This document shows positions 6,663-12,645 of a stretch of DNA of 15,173 bases, in pieces. The DNA is from DATJPY01 sp035506135. Its GTDB lineage: Bacteria; Myxococcota_A; UBA9160; PR03. Under the pieces are notes generated by a model. It ran no database searches. It worked only from the letters and a program-made list of their open reading frames with translations, and was not told where the DNA came from. Numbering within the stretch: position 1 is the stretch's first letter; the number at the start of each line of letters is the position of its first letter. The position numbers were made by a program, and so were the translations under genes. The stretch is taken from positions 1-15,173 of the forward strand of contig DATJPY010000062.1 of NCBI GenBank assembly GCA_035506135.1. Reading direction: 5' to 3'.

Positions 6663-7021
6663 GCCCCGCCGGCCGCCGTCCCTCGGACCTCCACGGCCGC
6701 ATCCATGCGGCGGTGCGCCGCATCCCCCGCGGCCGCGTTGCGACCTACGGGCAGATCGCGCTGCTGGCCGGACTCGGACGCCAGCCGCGCCTCGTCGGCT
6801 ACGCGCTGGCCGCGCTCCCTGCCGCGAGCGACGTGCCGTGGCACCGCGTCGTGAACGCGGCCGGCCGCGTGAGCCCCCGCGCTTCGCCCGGCGCCGACTC
6901 GCTGCAGCGTGCGCTTCTCGAGCGCGAGGGCGTGCGCTTCGACGCGCGCGGGCGGATCGATCTCGCGCGCTTCCGCTGGAAGCCGCGGGGCCCGCGGCCG
7001 AGGCGGCGCCGCGATTCCTGA
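6659..7021 (+). CDS. Alkyltransferase-like protein (ATL), DNA alkylation damage sensor
   Basis: The 120-residue protein has the DNA-binding half of O6-alkylguanine-DNA alkyltransferase: IPRGRVATYGQIALLAG at 22-38 with the helix-turn-helix and Tyr30, an arginine finger in PRLVG (Arg44), and PWHRVVNAAGRVS at 60-72. The active-site PCHR of true methyltransferases is PWHR here, the hallmark of ATLs, which bind O6-alkylguanine and flag it for nucleotide excision repair instead of removing the alkyl group. The rest of the helix-turn-helix fold is intact, so this is not a decayed transferase. The C-terminal tail from about 106 is very basic and may help DNA binding. The start is GTG 6659, sharing GTGA with the exporter stop; no strong Shine-Dalgarno is seen, so translation probably depends on coupling. 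The stop is immediately followed by the TTGACA of the next promoter. Confidence 0.88.
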   Translation: MSPAGRRPSDLHGRIHAAVRRIPRGRVATYGQIALLAGLGRQPRLVGYALAALPAASDVPWHRVVNAAGRVSPRASPGADSLQRALLEREGVRFDARGRIDLARFRWKPRGPRPRRRRDS

Positions 7022-7048
7022 TTGACATGGGTGTTACGACGGTATAGA
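7022..7048 (+). promoter_or_regulatory. Sigma70-type promoter of the nikR operon
   Basis: A perfect TTGACA lies at 7022-7027 and TATAGA (4 of 6 consensus) at 7043-7048, with a 15-base spacer, somewhat shorter than the usual 17. It is by far the most AT-rich, promoter-like stretch in the window. Transcription would begin near 7054-7056, leaving a leader of only about four to six bases before the nikR ATG. The NikR inverted repeat covers the spacer, the -10 and the start site. Confidence 0.65.
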
Positions 7049-7058
7049 AGAGTAACAC
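7031..7058. promoter_or_regulatory. NikR operator, GTGTTAC-N14-GTAACAC
   Basis: Perfect 7-base inverted arms at 7031-7037 and 7052-7058 are separated by 14 bases, a 21-bp centre-to-centre spacing. E. coli NikR binds GTATGA-N16-TCATAC, with a similar layout; GTGTTAC-type half-sites have been reported by comparative genomics for other NikR groups including delta-proteobacteria (recalled, not checked here). The site overlaps the promoter and ends one base before the nikR ATG, so nickel-bound NikR would block its own operon. Confidence 0.85.
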
Positions 7059-7059
7059 C

Positions 7060-7485
7060 ATGGAACCCCGCGTCGCCCGCTTCAGCATCTCCCTCGACAG
7101 AGACCTGCTCCGCCAGCTCGATCGGATGCTCCGCGAGAAGGGCTATCGAAATCGCTCTCTCGCGGTCGCCGACATGGTGCGAGAGCATCTCGTCGAGCAT
7201 CGGCAGGGAAGCGACGACCGGGAGTCGGTCGCGACGGTCACCCTCGTCTACGACCACCACAAGTCGCACGTACAGGAAGCTCTCACCGACCTGCAACACC
7301 GATTCCGCGGAAGCATCGTCTCGACGCTCCACGTCCACCTCGACCATCACAACTGCCTCGAGGTGCTCGTGCTGCGGGGCAAGGCGTCCGAGATCCGCGC
7401 GCTCGCCGACCGCCTGATCGCGGCGAAGGGCGTCAAGCACGGCAAGCTCACGGTGACCACGACCGGCAAGGATCTTCCGGTGTGA
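7060..7485 (+). CDS. nikR: Nickel-responsive transcriptional regulator NikR
   Basis: The 141-residue protein is a full-length NikR. Residues 1-48 are the ribbon-helix-helix DNA-binding domain (VARFSISLDRDLLRQLD, then GYRNRSLAVADMVREHL). Residues about 57-135 are the ACT-like metal-binding domain. Aligned with E. coli NikR, the four nickel ligands His76, His87, His89 and Cys95 correspond to His80 (in LQHRF), His91, His93 and Cys99 (LHVHLDHHNC), all conserved, so it should be a working high-affinity nickel sensor that represses when nickel is replete. It heads a five-gene overlapping operon and has a matching palindrome across its promoter, so negative autoregulation is expected. The ATG at 7060 is the only sensible start; AGAAGAG at 7047-7053 looks like a Shine-Dalgarno but would probably lie outside the transcript if the proposed -10 is right. 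The stop overlaps the receptor start as GTGA. Confidence 0.96.
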   Translation: MEPRVARFSISLDRDLLRQLDRMLREKGYRNRSLAVADMVREHLVEHRQGSDDRESVATVTLVYDHHKSHVQEALTDLQHRFRGSIVSTLHVHLDHHNCLEVLVLRGKASEIRALADRLIAAKGVKHGKLTVTTTGKDLPV

Positions 7486-9764
7486 CGCGACGGCGGGGAG
7501 GCGCCCTGCTGCTCTCCCTCCTCCTGCTCGGGACCTCGTCGGTGCTCGAGGCGCGCGCTGAGGAGCCGAAGAACGCCGACGCGGCGGCGCAGGGCGACCA
7601 ATCGCAGTCGCCGGACGCCCAGACCACGCCCGCCGAACCCCAGGGCGGGCAGGCCAACCCGGCCGGGCCCTCCGACGCAGGCGCGCCAACGGATCAGGCG
7701 ACGCCGAGCCCGGACCCAGCCGGGCCGCCCAGCCCGCCCGATGCGGGCGCGCAGACGGGGCAGCCGGCAACCCGCATGGGAGAGATCGTCGTGCGGGGCC
7801 GCTCCGACAACCTGGTCGGCACGGCCAACTCGGCCGGCGAGGGGGTCGTCGGAAACCCGCAGATCGAGAGCCGACCGCTGCTGCGGCCGGCGGAGGTCCT
7901 GGAAACCGTCCCAGGCCTGATCGCGACGCAGCACAGCGGCGGCGGCAAGGCGAACCAGTACTTCCTGCGCGGGTTCAACCTCGATCACGGCACCGACTTC
8001 GCCACCAGTCTCGACGGCATCCCGATGAACCTGCCGAGCCACGCACACGGACAGGGCTACACCGATCTGAACTTCCTGATCCCGGAGCTGGTGCAGGAGA
8101 TCACCTACAAGAAGGGACCCTACTTCCCCGACGAGGGAGACTTCTCCTCGGCCGGCGCCGCGAACATCCGCTACTTCGACGTGCTGCCCGAGGGCATCGC
8201 GAAGGCGGAGGGCGGCCAGTACAACTACGGGCGAACCCTGGTGGCGAATTCGCCGGCTCTCTGGGGGGGGCACCTCCTCTACGCGCTGGAGGGGGTCTTC
8301 AACGGGGGGCCCTGGGACCATCCCGACGACTACTACAAGTTCAATGGCCTGCTTCGCTTCAGCCGCGGCGACGCGAGCGACGGATTCAGCGTGACCGGCA
8401 TCGGTTACTACGGGCACTGGAACGCGACGGACCAGGTGCCCGAGCGCGCGATCAAGGAGGGGTTGATCGATCGCTGGGGCGCGATCGACCCGAGCGACGC
8501 CGGCCGATCGTCGCGCTTCTCGCTCTCGGGCGAGTGGCACCGAGACGTCGGTCCCGGCCAGGTCCGGATCCTCGCCTACGGGTACCACTACGACCTCGAC
8601 CTCTACTCGAACTTCACCTATTTCCTCGACAACCCCGAAAAGGGCGACCAGTTCGAGCAGAAGGACGATCGCTTCGTCCTCGGCCTCGTTCCCACCTACC
8701 ACTGGACCATGGATCTCCTGAACCGGACCTTCGACAACACGGTGGGCGTGCAGGTCCGCAGCGACCTGATCCACAACGGGCTCTACAACACGGAGGATCG
8801 GAATCGCTACAGCGCGACCCGCCACGACCACATCGATCAGACCAGCATCGGCCTGTTCCTCCAGAACAAGGTCTCGTGGAACGACTGGTTCCGGACCTTC
8901 GGTGGCTGTCGGGTCGACATCTTCAACTTCGACGTCGACAGCAACAACCAGGCGAACTCGGGCAGCAAGACGAGCGCGCTCGCCAGCCCGAAGCTCAGCC
9001 TGATCTTCGGCCCCTGGTACCAGACGGAGCTCTACCTGAACGGCGGCTTCGACTTCCACAGCAACGACGCCCGGGGCGTGATGACGACCGTCGACCCGAA
9101 GACCGGCGAGCCGGTCCAGCCCGCGGACGCCCTGGTTCGCTCCAAGGGGGCGGAGGTCGGCATTCGCACGGCGGCGCTTCCCCATCTGCAGAGCTCGATC
9201 GCGCTCTGGATGCTCGACATCGACTCCGAGCTGGTGTTGGAGGGCGACACCGGCACCACCGCGCCGAGCCGCCCGAGCCGCCGCTACGGCGTCGAGCTCG
9301 CCAACTTCTACAGCCCGTTGCCGTGGCTCACCTTCGATGCGGACTTCGCGTGGTCGCATGCGCGCTTCCGGGACCACGAGCCGATCGGCGACTACGTTCC
9401 GGAGGCGATCGAGACGGTCGTGGCCTCCGGCGTTACCGTGCACGATCTGTACGGGTTCTTCGGCAGCCTGCGGGTGCGCTACTTCGGCCCTCGCGCGCTG
9501 ATCGAGGACGATAGCGTTCGCTCGAACGCGTCCACGATCGTCAATCTGCAGGCCGGCTACCAGATCACTCCGCACTGGAGCCTGACCCTCGACGTCTTCA
9601 ATCTGCTGAACGCGAAGGTGAGCGACATCGACTACTACTACACCTCGCGCCTGCGCGGAGAGCCGCCCGACGGGGTCGACGACGTGGTGACCCATCCGGC
9701 CGAGCCGCGCGCATTCCGCGGAACCGTGACGTACTACTTCGGGAGCGGGAAAGCCACGAAATGA
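7482..9764 (+). CDS. TonB-dependent outer-membrane receptor, predicted nickel (metallophore) uptake
   Basis: The 760-residue product has a signal peptide at 1-26 (cleavage after EARA), then an unusual Pro/Ala/Gln-rich linker at about 28-97, a TonB-box-like GEIVVRG at 100-106, a plug domain at about 120-230 (LRPAEVLETVPGL, QYFLRGFNLDHGTDF, LDGIPMNLPSHAHGQGY, ITYKKGPYF) and a 22-strand-type barrel rich in aromatic residues ending FRGTVTYYFG. The plug carries His187 and His189 in PSHAHGQGY, which could contact metal. Start GTG 7482 overlaps the nikR stop (GTGA) with AAGGA at 7468-7472 upstream. Position directly after nikR and its operator, and before exbB-exbD-tonB, is the basis for calling the substrate nickel or a nickel chelate; the sequence alone does not prove this. 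Cobalt or another chelate is the main alternative. A G8 tract falls at codons 261-263. Confidence 0.93.
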   Translation: MTRRRGGALLLSLLLLGTSSVLEARAEEPKNADAAAQGDQSQSPDAQTTPAEPQGGQANPAGPSDAGAPTDQATPSPDPAGPPSPPDAGAQTGQPATRMGEIVVRGRSDNLVGTANSAGEGVVGNPQIESRPLLRPAEVLETVPGLIATQHSGGGKANQYFLRGFNLDHGTDFATSLDGIPMNLPSHAHGQGYTDLNFLIPELVQEITYKKGPYFPDEGDFSSAGAANIRYFDVLPEGIAKAEGGQYNYGRTLVANSPALWGGHLLYALEGVFNGGPWDHPDDYYKFNGLLRFSRGDASDGFSVTGIGYYGHWNATDQVPERAIKEGLIDRWGAIDPSDAGRSSRFSLSGEWHRDVGPGQVRILAYGYHYDLDLYSNFTYFLDNPEKGDQFEQKDDRFVLGLVPTYHWTMDLLNRTFDNTVGVQVRSDLIHNGLYNTEDRNRYSATRHDHIDQTSIGLFLQNKVSWNDWFRTFGGCRVDIFNFDVDSNNQANSGSKTSALASPKLSLIFGPWYQTELYLNGGFDFHSNDARGVMTTVDPKTGEPVQPADALVRSKGAEVGIRTAALPHLQSSIALWMLDIDSELVLEGDTGTTAPSRPSRRYGVELANFYSPLPWLTFDADFAWSHARFRDHEPIGDYVPEAIETVVASGVTVHDLYGFFGSLRVRYFGPRALIEDDSVRSNASTIVNLQAGYQITPHWSLTLDVFNLLNAKVSDIDYYYTSRLRGEPPDGVDDVVTHPAEPRAFRGTVTYYFGSGKATK
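8263..8270 (+). repeat. G8 homopolymer within the TonB-dependent receptor gene
   Basis: Trp-Gly-Gly at residues 261-263 is written TGGGGGGGG, giving eight consecutive G. A G5 (8291-8295) and a G6 (8304-8309) follow within 40 bases, the G6 again using GGG-GGG for Gly-Gly although GGC is the usual glycine codon nearby. Such tracts in surface protein genes can slip and switch expression. Eight is near the lower limit for this, and GC-rich DNA makes chance runs likely. Confidence 0.5.
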
Positions 9765-10387
9765 TCGGCCTTTTCGAGCGGGGCGGGCCGATGATGTGGC
9801 CCTTGCTCCTCACGTCCGTCGTGGCCGTCACGGTGGTGATCGAGCGGCTGTGGTTCACCGCACGCGAGCGCTGGCGGCGGGATCCGGCGGCGGTCGCCCG
9901 GATCTTCGCGGACGTCGAGGGCGGCCGCCTCGAGGACGCGCGCGCGGCCGGCGACGCCTCCCGGGACTTCGTCGCGCGCGTGCTCACGTTCGCCCTCCGG
10001 CACGGCGACGTCTCGTTCTCGAACGCCCTGCTCCAGGCCTCGAATCGCGAGCTCAAGCGCTTCGATCGCGGGCTGCCGGTCCTCGACACCGTGATCACCC
10101 TGGCGCCCCTCGAAGGCCTGTTCGGTACCGTGACGGGCATGATCCACGCGTTCGGCCTCCTCGGCGCCTCGGAGCTCGGAGCTCCCACGGCGATCACCGG
10201 CGGCATCGCACAGGCCCTGATCGCGACGGCCTTCGGCCTGCTGATCGCGATGGTCGCGCTGCTCCCCTTCAACTACGGGAACGCGCGGCTCGAGCAGGCG
10301 CGCCAGGAGATCGAGAACGCAGCGGCCCATCTGGAGCTGCTGCTGCTGAAGGCGGGACGGGCGCGGGACGGCGCATCGACACCATGA
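9761..10387 (+). CDS. exbB: ExbB-like proton channel subunit (MotA/TolQ/ExbB family)
   Basis: The 208-residue inner-membrane protein has three hydrophobic segments, at about 11-31, 107-135 and 148-170, the ExbB/TolQ topology with a large cytoplasmic loop between the first two. APLEGLFGTVTGMIHAF (116-131) and GIAQALIATAFGLLIA (148-163) are the conserved channel-lining helices. With ExbD it forms the proton-driven motor that powers TonB. Two departures from the usual motif are seen: PLEG where PLLG is common, and Gln151 where E. coli ExbB has the functionally important Glu176 (the neighbouring Thr156, equivalent to Thr181, is kept). Start ATG shares ATGA with the receptor stop, with GGGAGCGGGAAAG upstream. 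The operon position says it serves the adjacent receptor, though TolQ-like function cannot be excluded from sequence alone. Confidence 0.93.
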   Translation: MIGLFERGGPMMWPLLLTSVVAVTVVIERLWFTARERWRRDPAAVARIFADVEGGRLEDARAAGDASRDFVARVLTFALRHGDVSFSNALLQASNRELKRFDRGLPVLDTVITLAPLEGLFGTVTGMIHAFGLLGASELGAPTAITGGIAQALIATAFGLLIAMVALLPFNYGNARLEQARQEIENAAAHLELLLLKAGRARDGASTP

Positions 10388-10800
10388 CGACGATTCCGTC
10401 TCCGCGGAGCAAGAGGCGGGCGCGGATCGAGATCATCCCGCTCATCGACATCATCTTCTTCCTGCTCGCGACCTTCGTCATGGTGTCGCTGTCGATGATC
10501 CAGAACCGCGGCATCCCCGTTCAGCTCCCGGCCGCGGAGACGGGTGCGCCGGTGCCGCGCGACGACTCCGCCACGATCTCGATCACCGAGCAGGGCGAGG
10601 TGTTCTTCGACCGGGAGCGCGTCGACACCGACCAGCTGATCGCGGCGCTGAGGCACCTGGTCGCGGCGAAGCCGGCCGCCCGGGTGTTCCTGAGCGGTGA
10701 CGCGAGGGCGGAGCTCGGGCGGGCGATCGAGGTCCTCGACGAGGTGCGCCGCGCCGGCATCGGGAACGTCGCGATCGAGACCCGCCCGAAGAGTCCGTGA
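10384..10800 (+). CDS. exbD: ExbD-like biopolymer transport protein
   Basis: The 138-residue protein has a short basic cytoplasmic start (RSKRRARIE), one membrane helix at about 18-38 with the essential proton-carrying aspartate (Asp22 in IPLIDIIFFLL, equivalent to E. coli ExbD Asp25), and a periplasmic domain with the family pattern VQLPAAE, ISITEQGEVFFDRERV and VFLSGDARAELGRAIEVLDEVRRAGI. It is the partner of the ExbB-like channel, coupling proton flow to TonB. Length is typical. The ATG start shares ATGA with exbB, and the stop shares GTGA with the TonB gene, so stoichiometry is probably set by coupled translation. Confidence 0.94.
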   Translation: MTTIPSPRSKRRARIEIIPLIDIIFFLLATFVMVSLSMIQNRGIPVQLPAAETGAPVPRDDSATISITEQGEVFFDRERVDTDQLIAALRHLVAAKPAARVFLSGDARAELGRAIEVLDEVRRAGIGNVAIETRPKSP

Positions 10801-11492
10801 GGCCCTCGCTCGTCGCGAGCGCGGTCGCCGCGACCCTGCTCCACGGGTTCCTCCTCTTCGGGCTCCATCTGGATCAGCCCGCGGTTCCGCTTCCTCCCGC
10901 GCCCGGTCCCCTCGTCGTAGGTCTGGTCGCCGCTTCGCCGGCGCCCGGGCCCGCCGCGCCCACGGGACCCGCGCCGGCTGCGGCGCAGCCCGCGACCCCG
11001 CCCGAGCCCGCGAAGCCCGAGCGGAAGCGCTCGCCGAACCGGCCGACGGCTCCGAAGCCGCCCGTTCCGAAGATGGCGGCGCGCGAAGAGACCAATCCGG
11101 CGCCGGTCGTGCGCGAGACTCCGCCGGAAGGAGGCGCGAGCCCGACGGCATCCGGCTCGGGCGTCGCAACGGGTCAACCCGGCGCGCCCGGAGGACCCGC
11201 AGCAGGAGGCGCACTGGCATCCGCGGTGCCGCGCTACCGCAACACGCCTCCGCCCGAGTATCCGCCCGAGGCACGCCAGAGACATCAGGAGGGCATCGTC
11301 CTCCTCGACGTCGACGTCGGCGCCGACGGGCGTCCGGCACAGGTGGGCGTGAAGCAGAGCAGCGGATTCCCGAGCCTCGACCGCGCGGCGGTGACCGCCG
11401 TCCACCGCTGGACGTTCGAGCCCGCTCGGACGGCCGGACTTCCCGTCGCGAGCCGGGTCGAGATTCCGATCCGCTTCCGCCTCACGGATTGA
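10797..11492 (+). CDS. tonB: TonB family energy transducer
   Basis: The 231-residue protein has the TonB layout: one N-terminal membrane anchor (about 5-24) containing His16, the position of the critical TonB transmembrane histidine; a long Pro/Ala/Gly-rich periplasm-spanning region (about 26-148, with KPERKRSPNRP and KPPVPK stretches); and a C-terminal domain (about 150-231) with PPEYPPEARQRHQEGIVLLD, SSGFPSLDRAAV and WTFEPAR, the TonB_C signature. It would carry energy from ExbBD to the TonB box of the receptor encoded two genes upstream. Start GTG 10797 overlaps the exbD stop (GTGA). It is the last gene of the nikR operon; a 352-nt gap follows and no T-tailed terminator is evident. Confidence 0.94.
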   Translation: MRPSLVASAVAATLLHGFLLFGLHLDQPAVPLPPAPGPLVVGLVAASPAPGPAAPTGPAPAAAQPATPPEPAKPERKRSPNRPTAPKPPVPKMAAREETNPAPVVRETPPEGGASPTASGSGVATGQPGAPGGPAAGGALASAVPRYRNTPPPEYPPEARQRHQEGIVLLDVDVGADGRPAQVGVKQSSGFPSLDRAAVTAVHRWTFEPARTAGLPVASRVEIPIRFRLTD

Positions 11493-11844
11493 CCGTGTGT
11501 CGGTTGGCGCTCGCGTGTTCTTCCTCGCGCGTCCGGAGCGCGCGGTGCTAGGCTTCTCGCGAAGGGCAACTCGGGTGGGCGGATCCACTGCGCGCTCCAC
11601 ATCGGTCTCCGCTATCCGCCCCGCGCTCGAAGCGCATGCGGATCGCATGCCGAGGTCGTCGTTCCATCCCGTCCGTTCGCGTTCCCCAGCGCACCTGCCC
11701 TTCCCGCCCGCCCAGCGGAATCGCGCCGTGCGGCCGAGCGGTCGATCTTCGTTCGGCGCCCCGTCGTCGGAGGGTCCGGCCCGGGCCCGGGCGTTGTCGC
11801 GCTGGCGTGCCGCGGAGGGCGGCGGCGCGACGAGGAAGCGTGTC
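11493..11844 (+). other. Non-coding stretch between tonB and the RRM gene; probable long 5' leader
   Basis: No convincing gene lies here, although the frame of the RRM gene stays open upstream; the translation is low-complexity and unlike any family. It holds a CGCGCG-N7-CGCGCG hairpin at 11526-11544 (a weak terminator candidate for the nikR operon, without a T tract), a TGCTAG element at about 11546-11551 that could be a -10, a perfect 7+3+7 dyad at 11634-11650, and a 14-bp palindrome of C and G at 11779-11792. A long structured leader would fit an autoregulated or cold-responsive RNA-binding protein, but that is speculation. Confidence 0.5.
11634..11650. repeat. Perfect inverted repeat GCATGCG-GAT-CGCATGC
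   Basis: Two perfect 7-base arms flank three bases, about 195 nt upstream of the RRM gene start. In RNA it gives a tight 7-bp hairpin with a triloop; in DNA it could be an operator. No function can be assigned. Confidence 0.4.
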
Positions 11845-12177
11845 TTGGCCAAGAGGTTGTACGTCGGAAATCTCCCCTTCAGCGCCAACGAGGCGGAGCT
11901 GCGCGCGCTCTTCGAGCGGCACGGCACCGTCCAGTCCTGCAGCGTGATCATCGATCGCGAGACCGGCCGCTCTCGCGGCTTCGCCTTCGTCGAGATGGAC
12001 GAGGGCGGCGCAGATGCGGCCATCCGCGCGCTCGACGGAGCCGACATGAACGGGCGCCGGCTGCGGGTCAACGAGGCGCACGAGCGGGAGCAGCGCGGCG
12101 GCGGAGGCGGCGGCCGGCCCGGAGGCGGCGGGGGGGGCGGCGGCGGCTTCCGCGACCGGGACCGACGCCCGCGCTGA
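11845..12177 (+). CDS. Small RRM RNA-binding protein with glycine-rich tail
   Basis: The 110-residue protein is a single RNA-recognition motif of the bacterial/cyanobacterial Rbp type. RNP2 (LYVGNL) is at 5-10 and RNP1 (RGFAFVEM) at 44-51, with the aromatic residues that stack on RNA bases (Tyr6, Phe46, Phe48) present; the fold ends at about 77. Residues 85-110 are an arginine/glycine-rich disordered tail (two long Gly runs, then FRDRDRRPR), as in RNA chaperones. The start is TTG 11845: GAGGAAG at 11832-11838 is six bases upstream, and translation then begins MAKRLYVGNLPF, the standard opening of the family. A longer reading from further upstream would add over a hundred low-complexity residues and is rejected. 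Role is likely mRNA binding or chaperoning. The tail codons include a G8 run (12130-12137). Confidence 0.92.
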   Translation: MAKRLYVGNLPFSANEAELRALFERHGTVQSCSVIIDRETGRSRGFAFVEMDEGGADAAIRALDGADMNGRRLRVNEAHEREQRGGGGGGRPGGGGGGGGGFRDRDRRPR

Positions 12178-12222
12178 TCGCTCGTTCGGACCGCTGCTCG
12201 GAGGCCGAGGCCAGGCTCACGC

Positions 12223-12645
12223 ATGGCGCACTCGCACTGGCTGGTGAAATCGGAGCCCGGCACGTACGCGTGGGGCGACCTGGTGCGCGACGGCCGCACG
12301 CGCTGGGACGGCGTCCGCAATCCGCTCGCGCGCCGGCACCTCGAGTCGATGCGCCGGGGTGACCTCGTTCTCTTCTACCACTCGGGCGAGGGCAAGGACG
12401 TGGTAGGGATCGCGCGCGTCGCGCGTGCGTCGTACCCGGATCCGACCGACGGCGACGGCCGCTGGCTCGCGGTCGACCTCGAGCCGGTGCGGCCGCTGGC
12501 GGCGCCCGTCGCGCTCGCCGCGATCAAGGCGGACCGGCGGCTCGCCGGCCTCGCGCTGATCCGCCAGCCGCGGCTCTCGGTGATGCCGGTCGACGCCGCG
12601 CACTTCGAGCGCATCCTCGAGCTCGGGAAGGGGGTGGCGCGGTGA
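12223..12645 (+). CDS. EVE domain-containing protein
   Basis: The 140-residue protein is a stand-alone EVE domain, a PUA-related fold also known from human THYN1. Family marks are WLVKSEPGTYAWGDL at 6-20, RWDGVRNPLARRHLESM at 27-43, GDLVLFYHS at 46-54, GIARV at 62-66, YPDPT at 71-75, and the RLSVMPV block near 117-123. EVE domains are thought to recognise modified bases in DNA or RNA and recur in modification-dependent restriction systems, but stand-alone copies like this are common housekeeping-type genes with undefined ligands. No nuclease or methyltransferase partner is in the window. The ATG at 12223 is supported by the conserved opening. Its stop overlaps the tesB start (GTGA), so the two are co-transcribed. 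Confidence 0.93.
   Translation: MAHSHWLVKSEPGTYAWGDLVRDGRTRWDGVRNPLARRHLESMRRGDLVLFYHSGEGKDVVGIARVARASYPDPTDGDGRWLAVDLEPVRPLAAPVALAAIKADRRLAGLALIRQPRLSVMPVDAAHFERILELGKGVAR

Noticed and set aside
6835..6850. ATL gene as a methyltransferase inactivated by mutation of the active-site Cys
   Set aside because: PWHR is the defining motif of the ATL family and the rest of the DNA-binding domain, including Tyr and the arginine finger, is intact.
7347..9695. Very long open frame on the minus strand, opposite the receptor gene
   Set aside because: It is the antisense shadow of a clearly identified TonB-dependent receptor; its translation is Val/Arg/Glu-rich without any family motif. Long shadows are normal in GC-rich DNA.
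7482..9764. Receptor region as recently acquired DNA because it is less GC-rich (about 62% in one line counted, against 77% in a GH13 line)
   Set aside because: Outer-membrane barrels need many Asn, Tyr, Phe and Asp codons, which lowers GC on their own; no mobile element or repeat borders it.
11497..11844. Upstream in-frame extension of the RRM protein
   Set aside because: The added residues are low complexity and precede a perfect Shine-Dalgarno and TTG at the family-typical start.
12223..12645. EVE protein as part of a modification-dependent restriction or phage defence system
   Set aside because: No nuclease, methyltransferase or other defence gene is nearby; the neighbours are metabolic.
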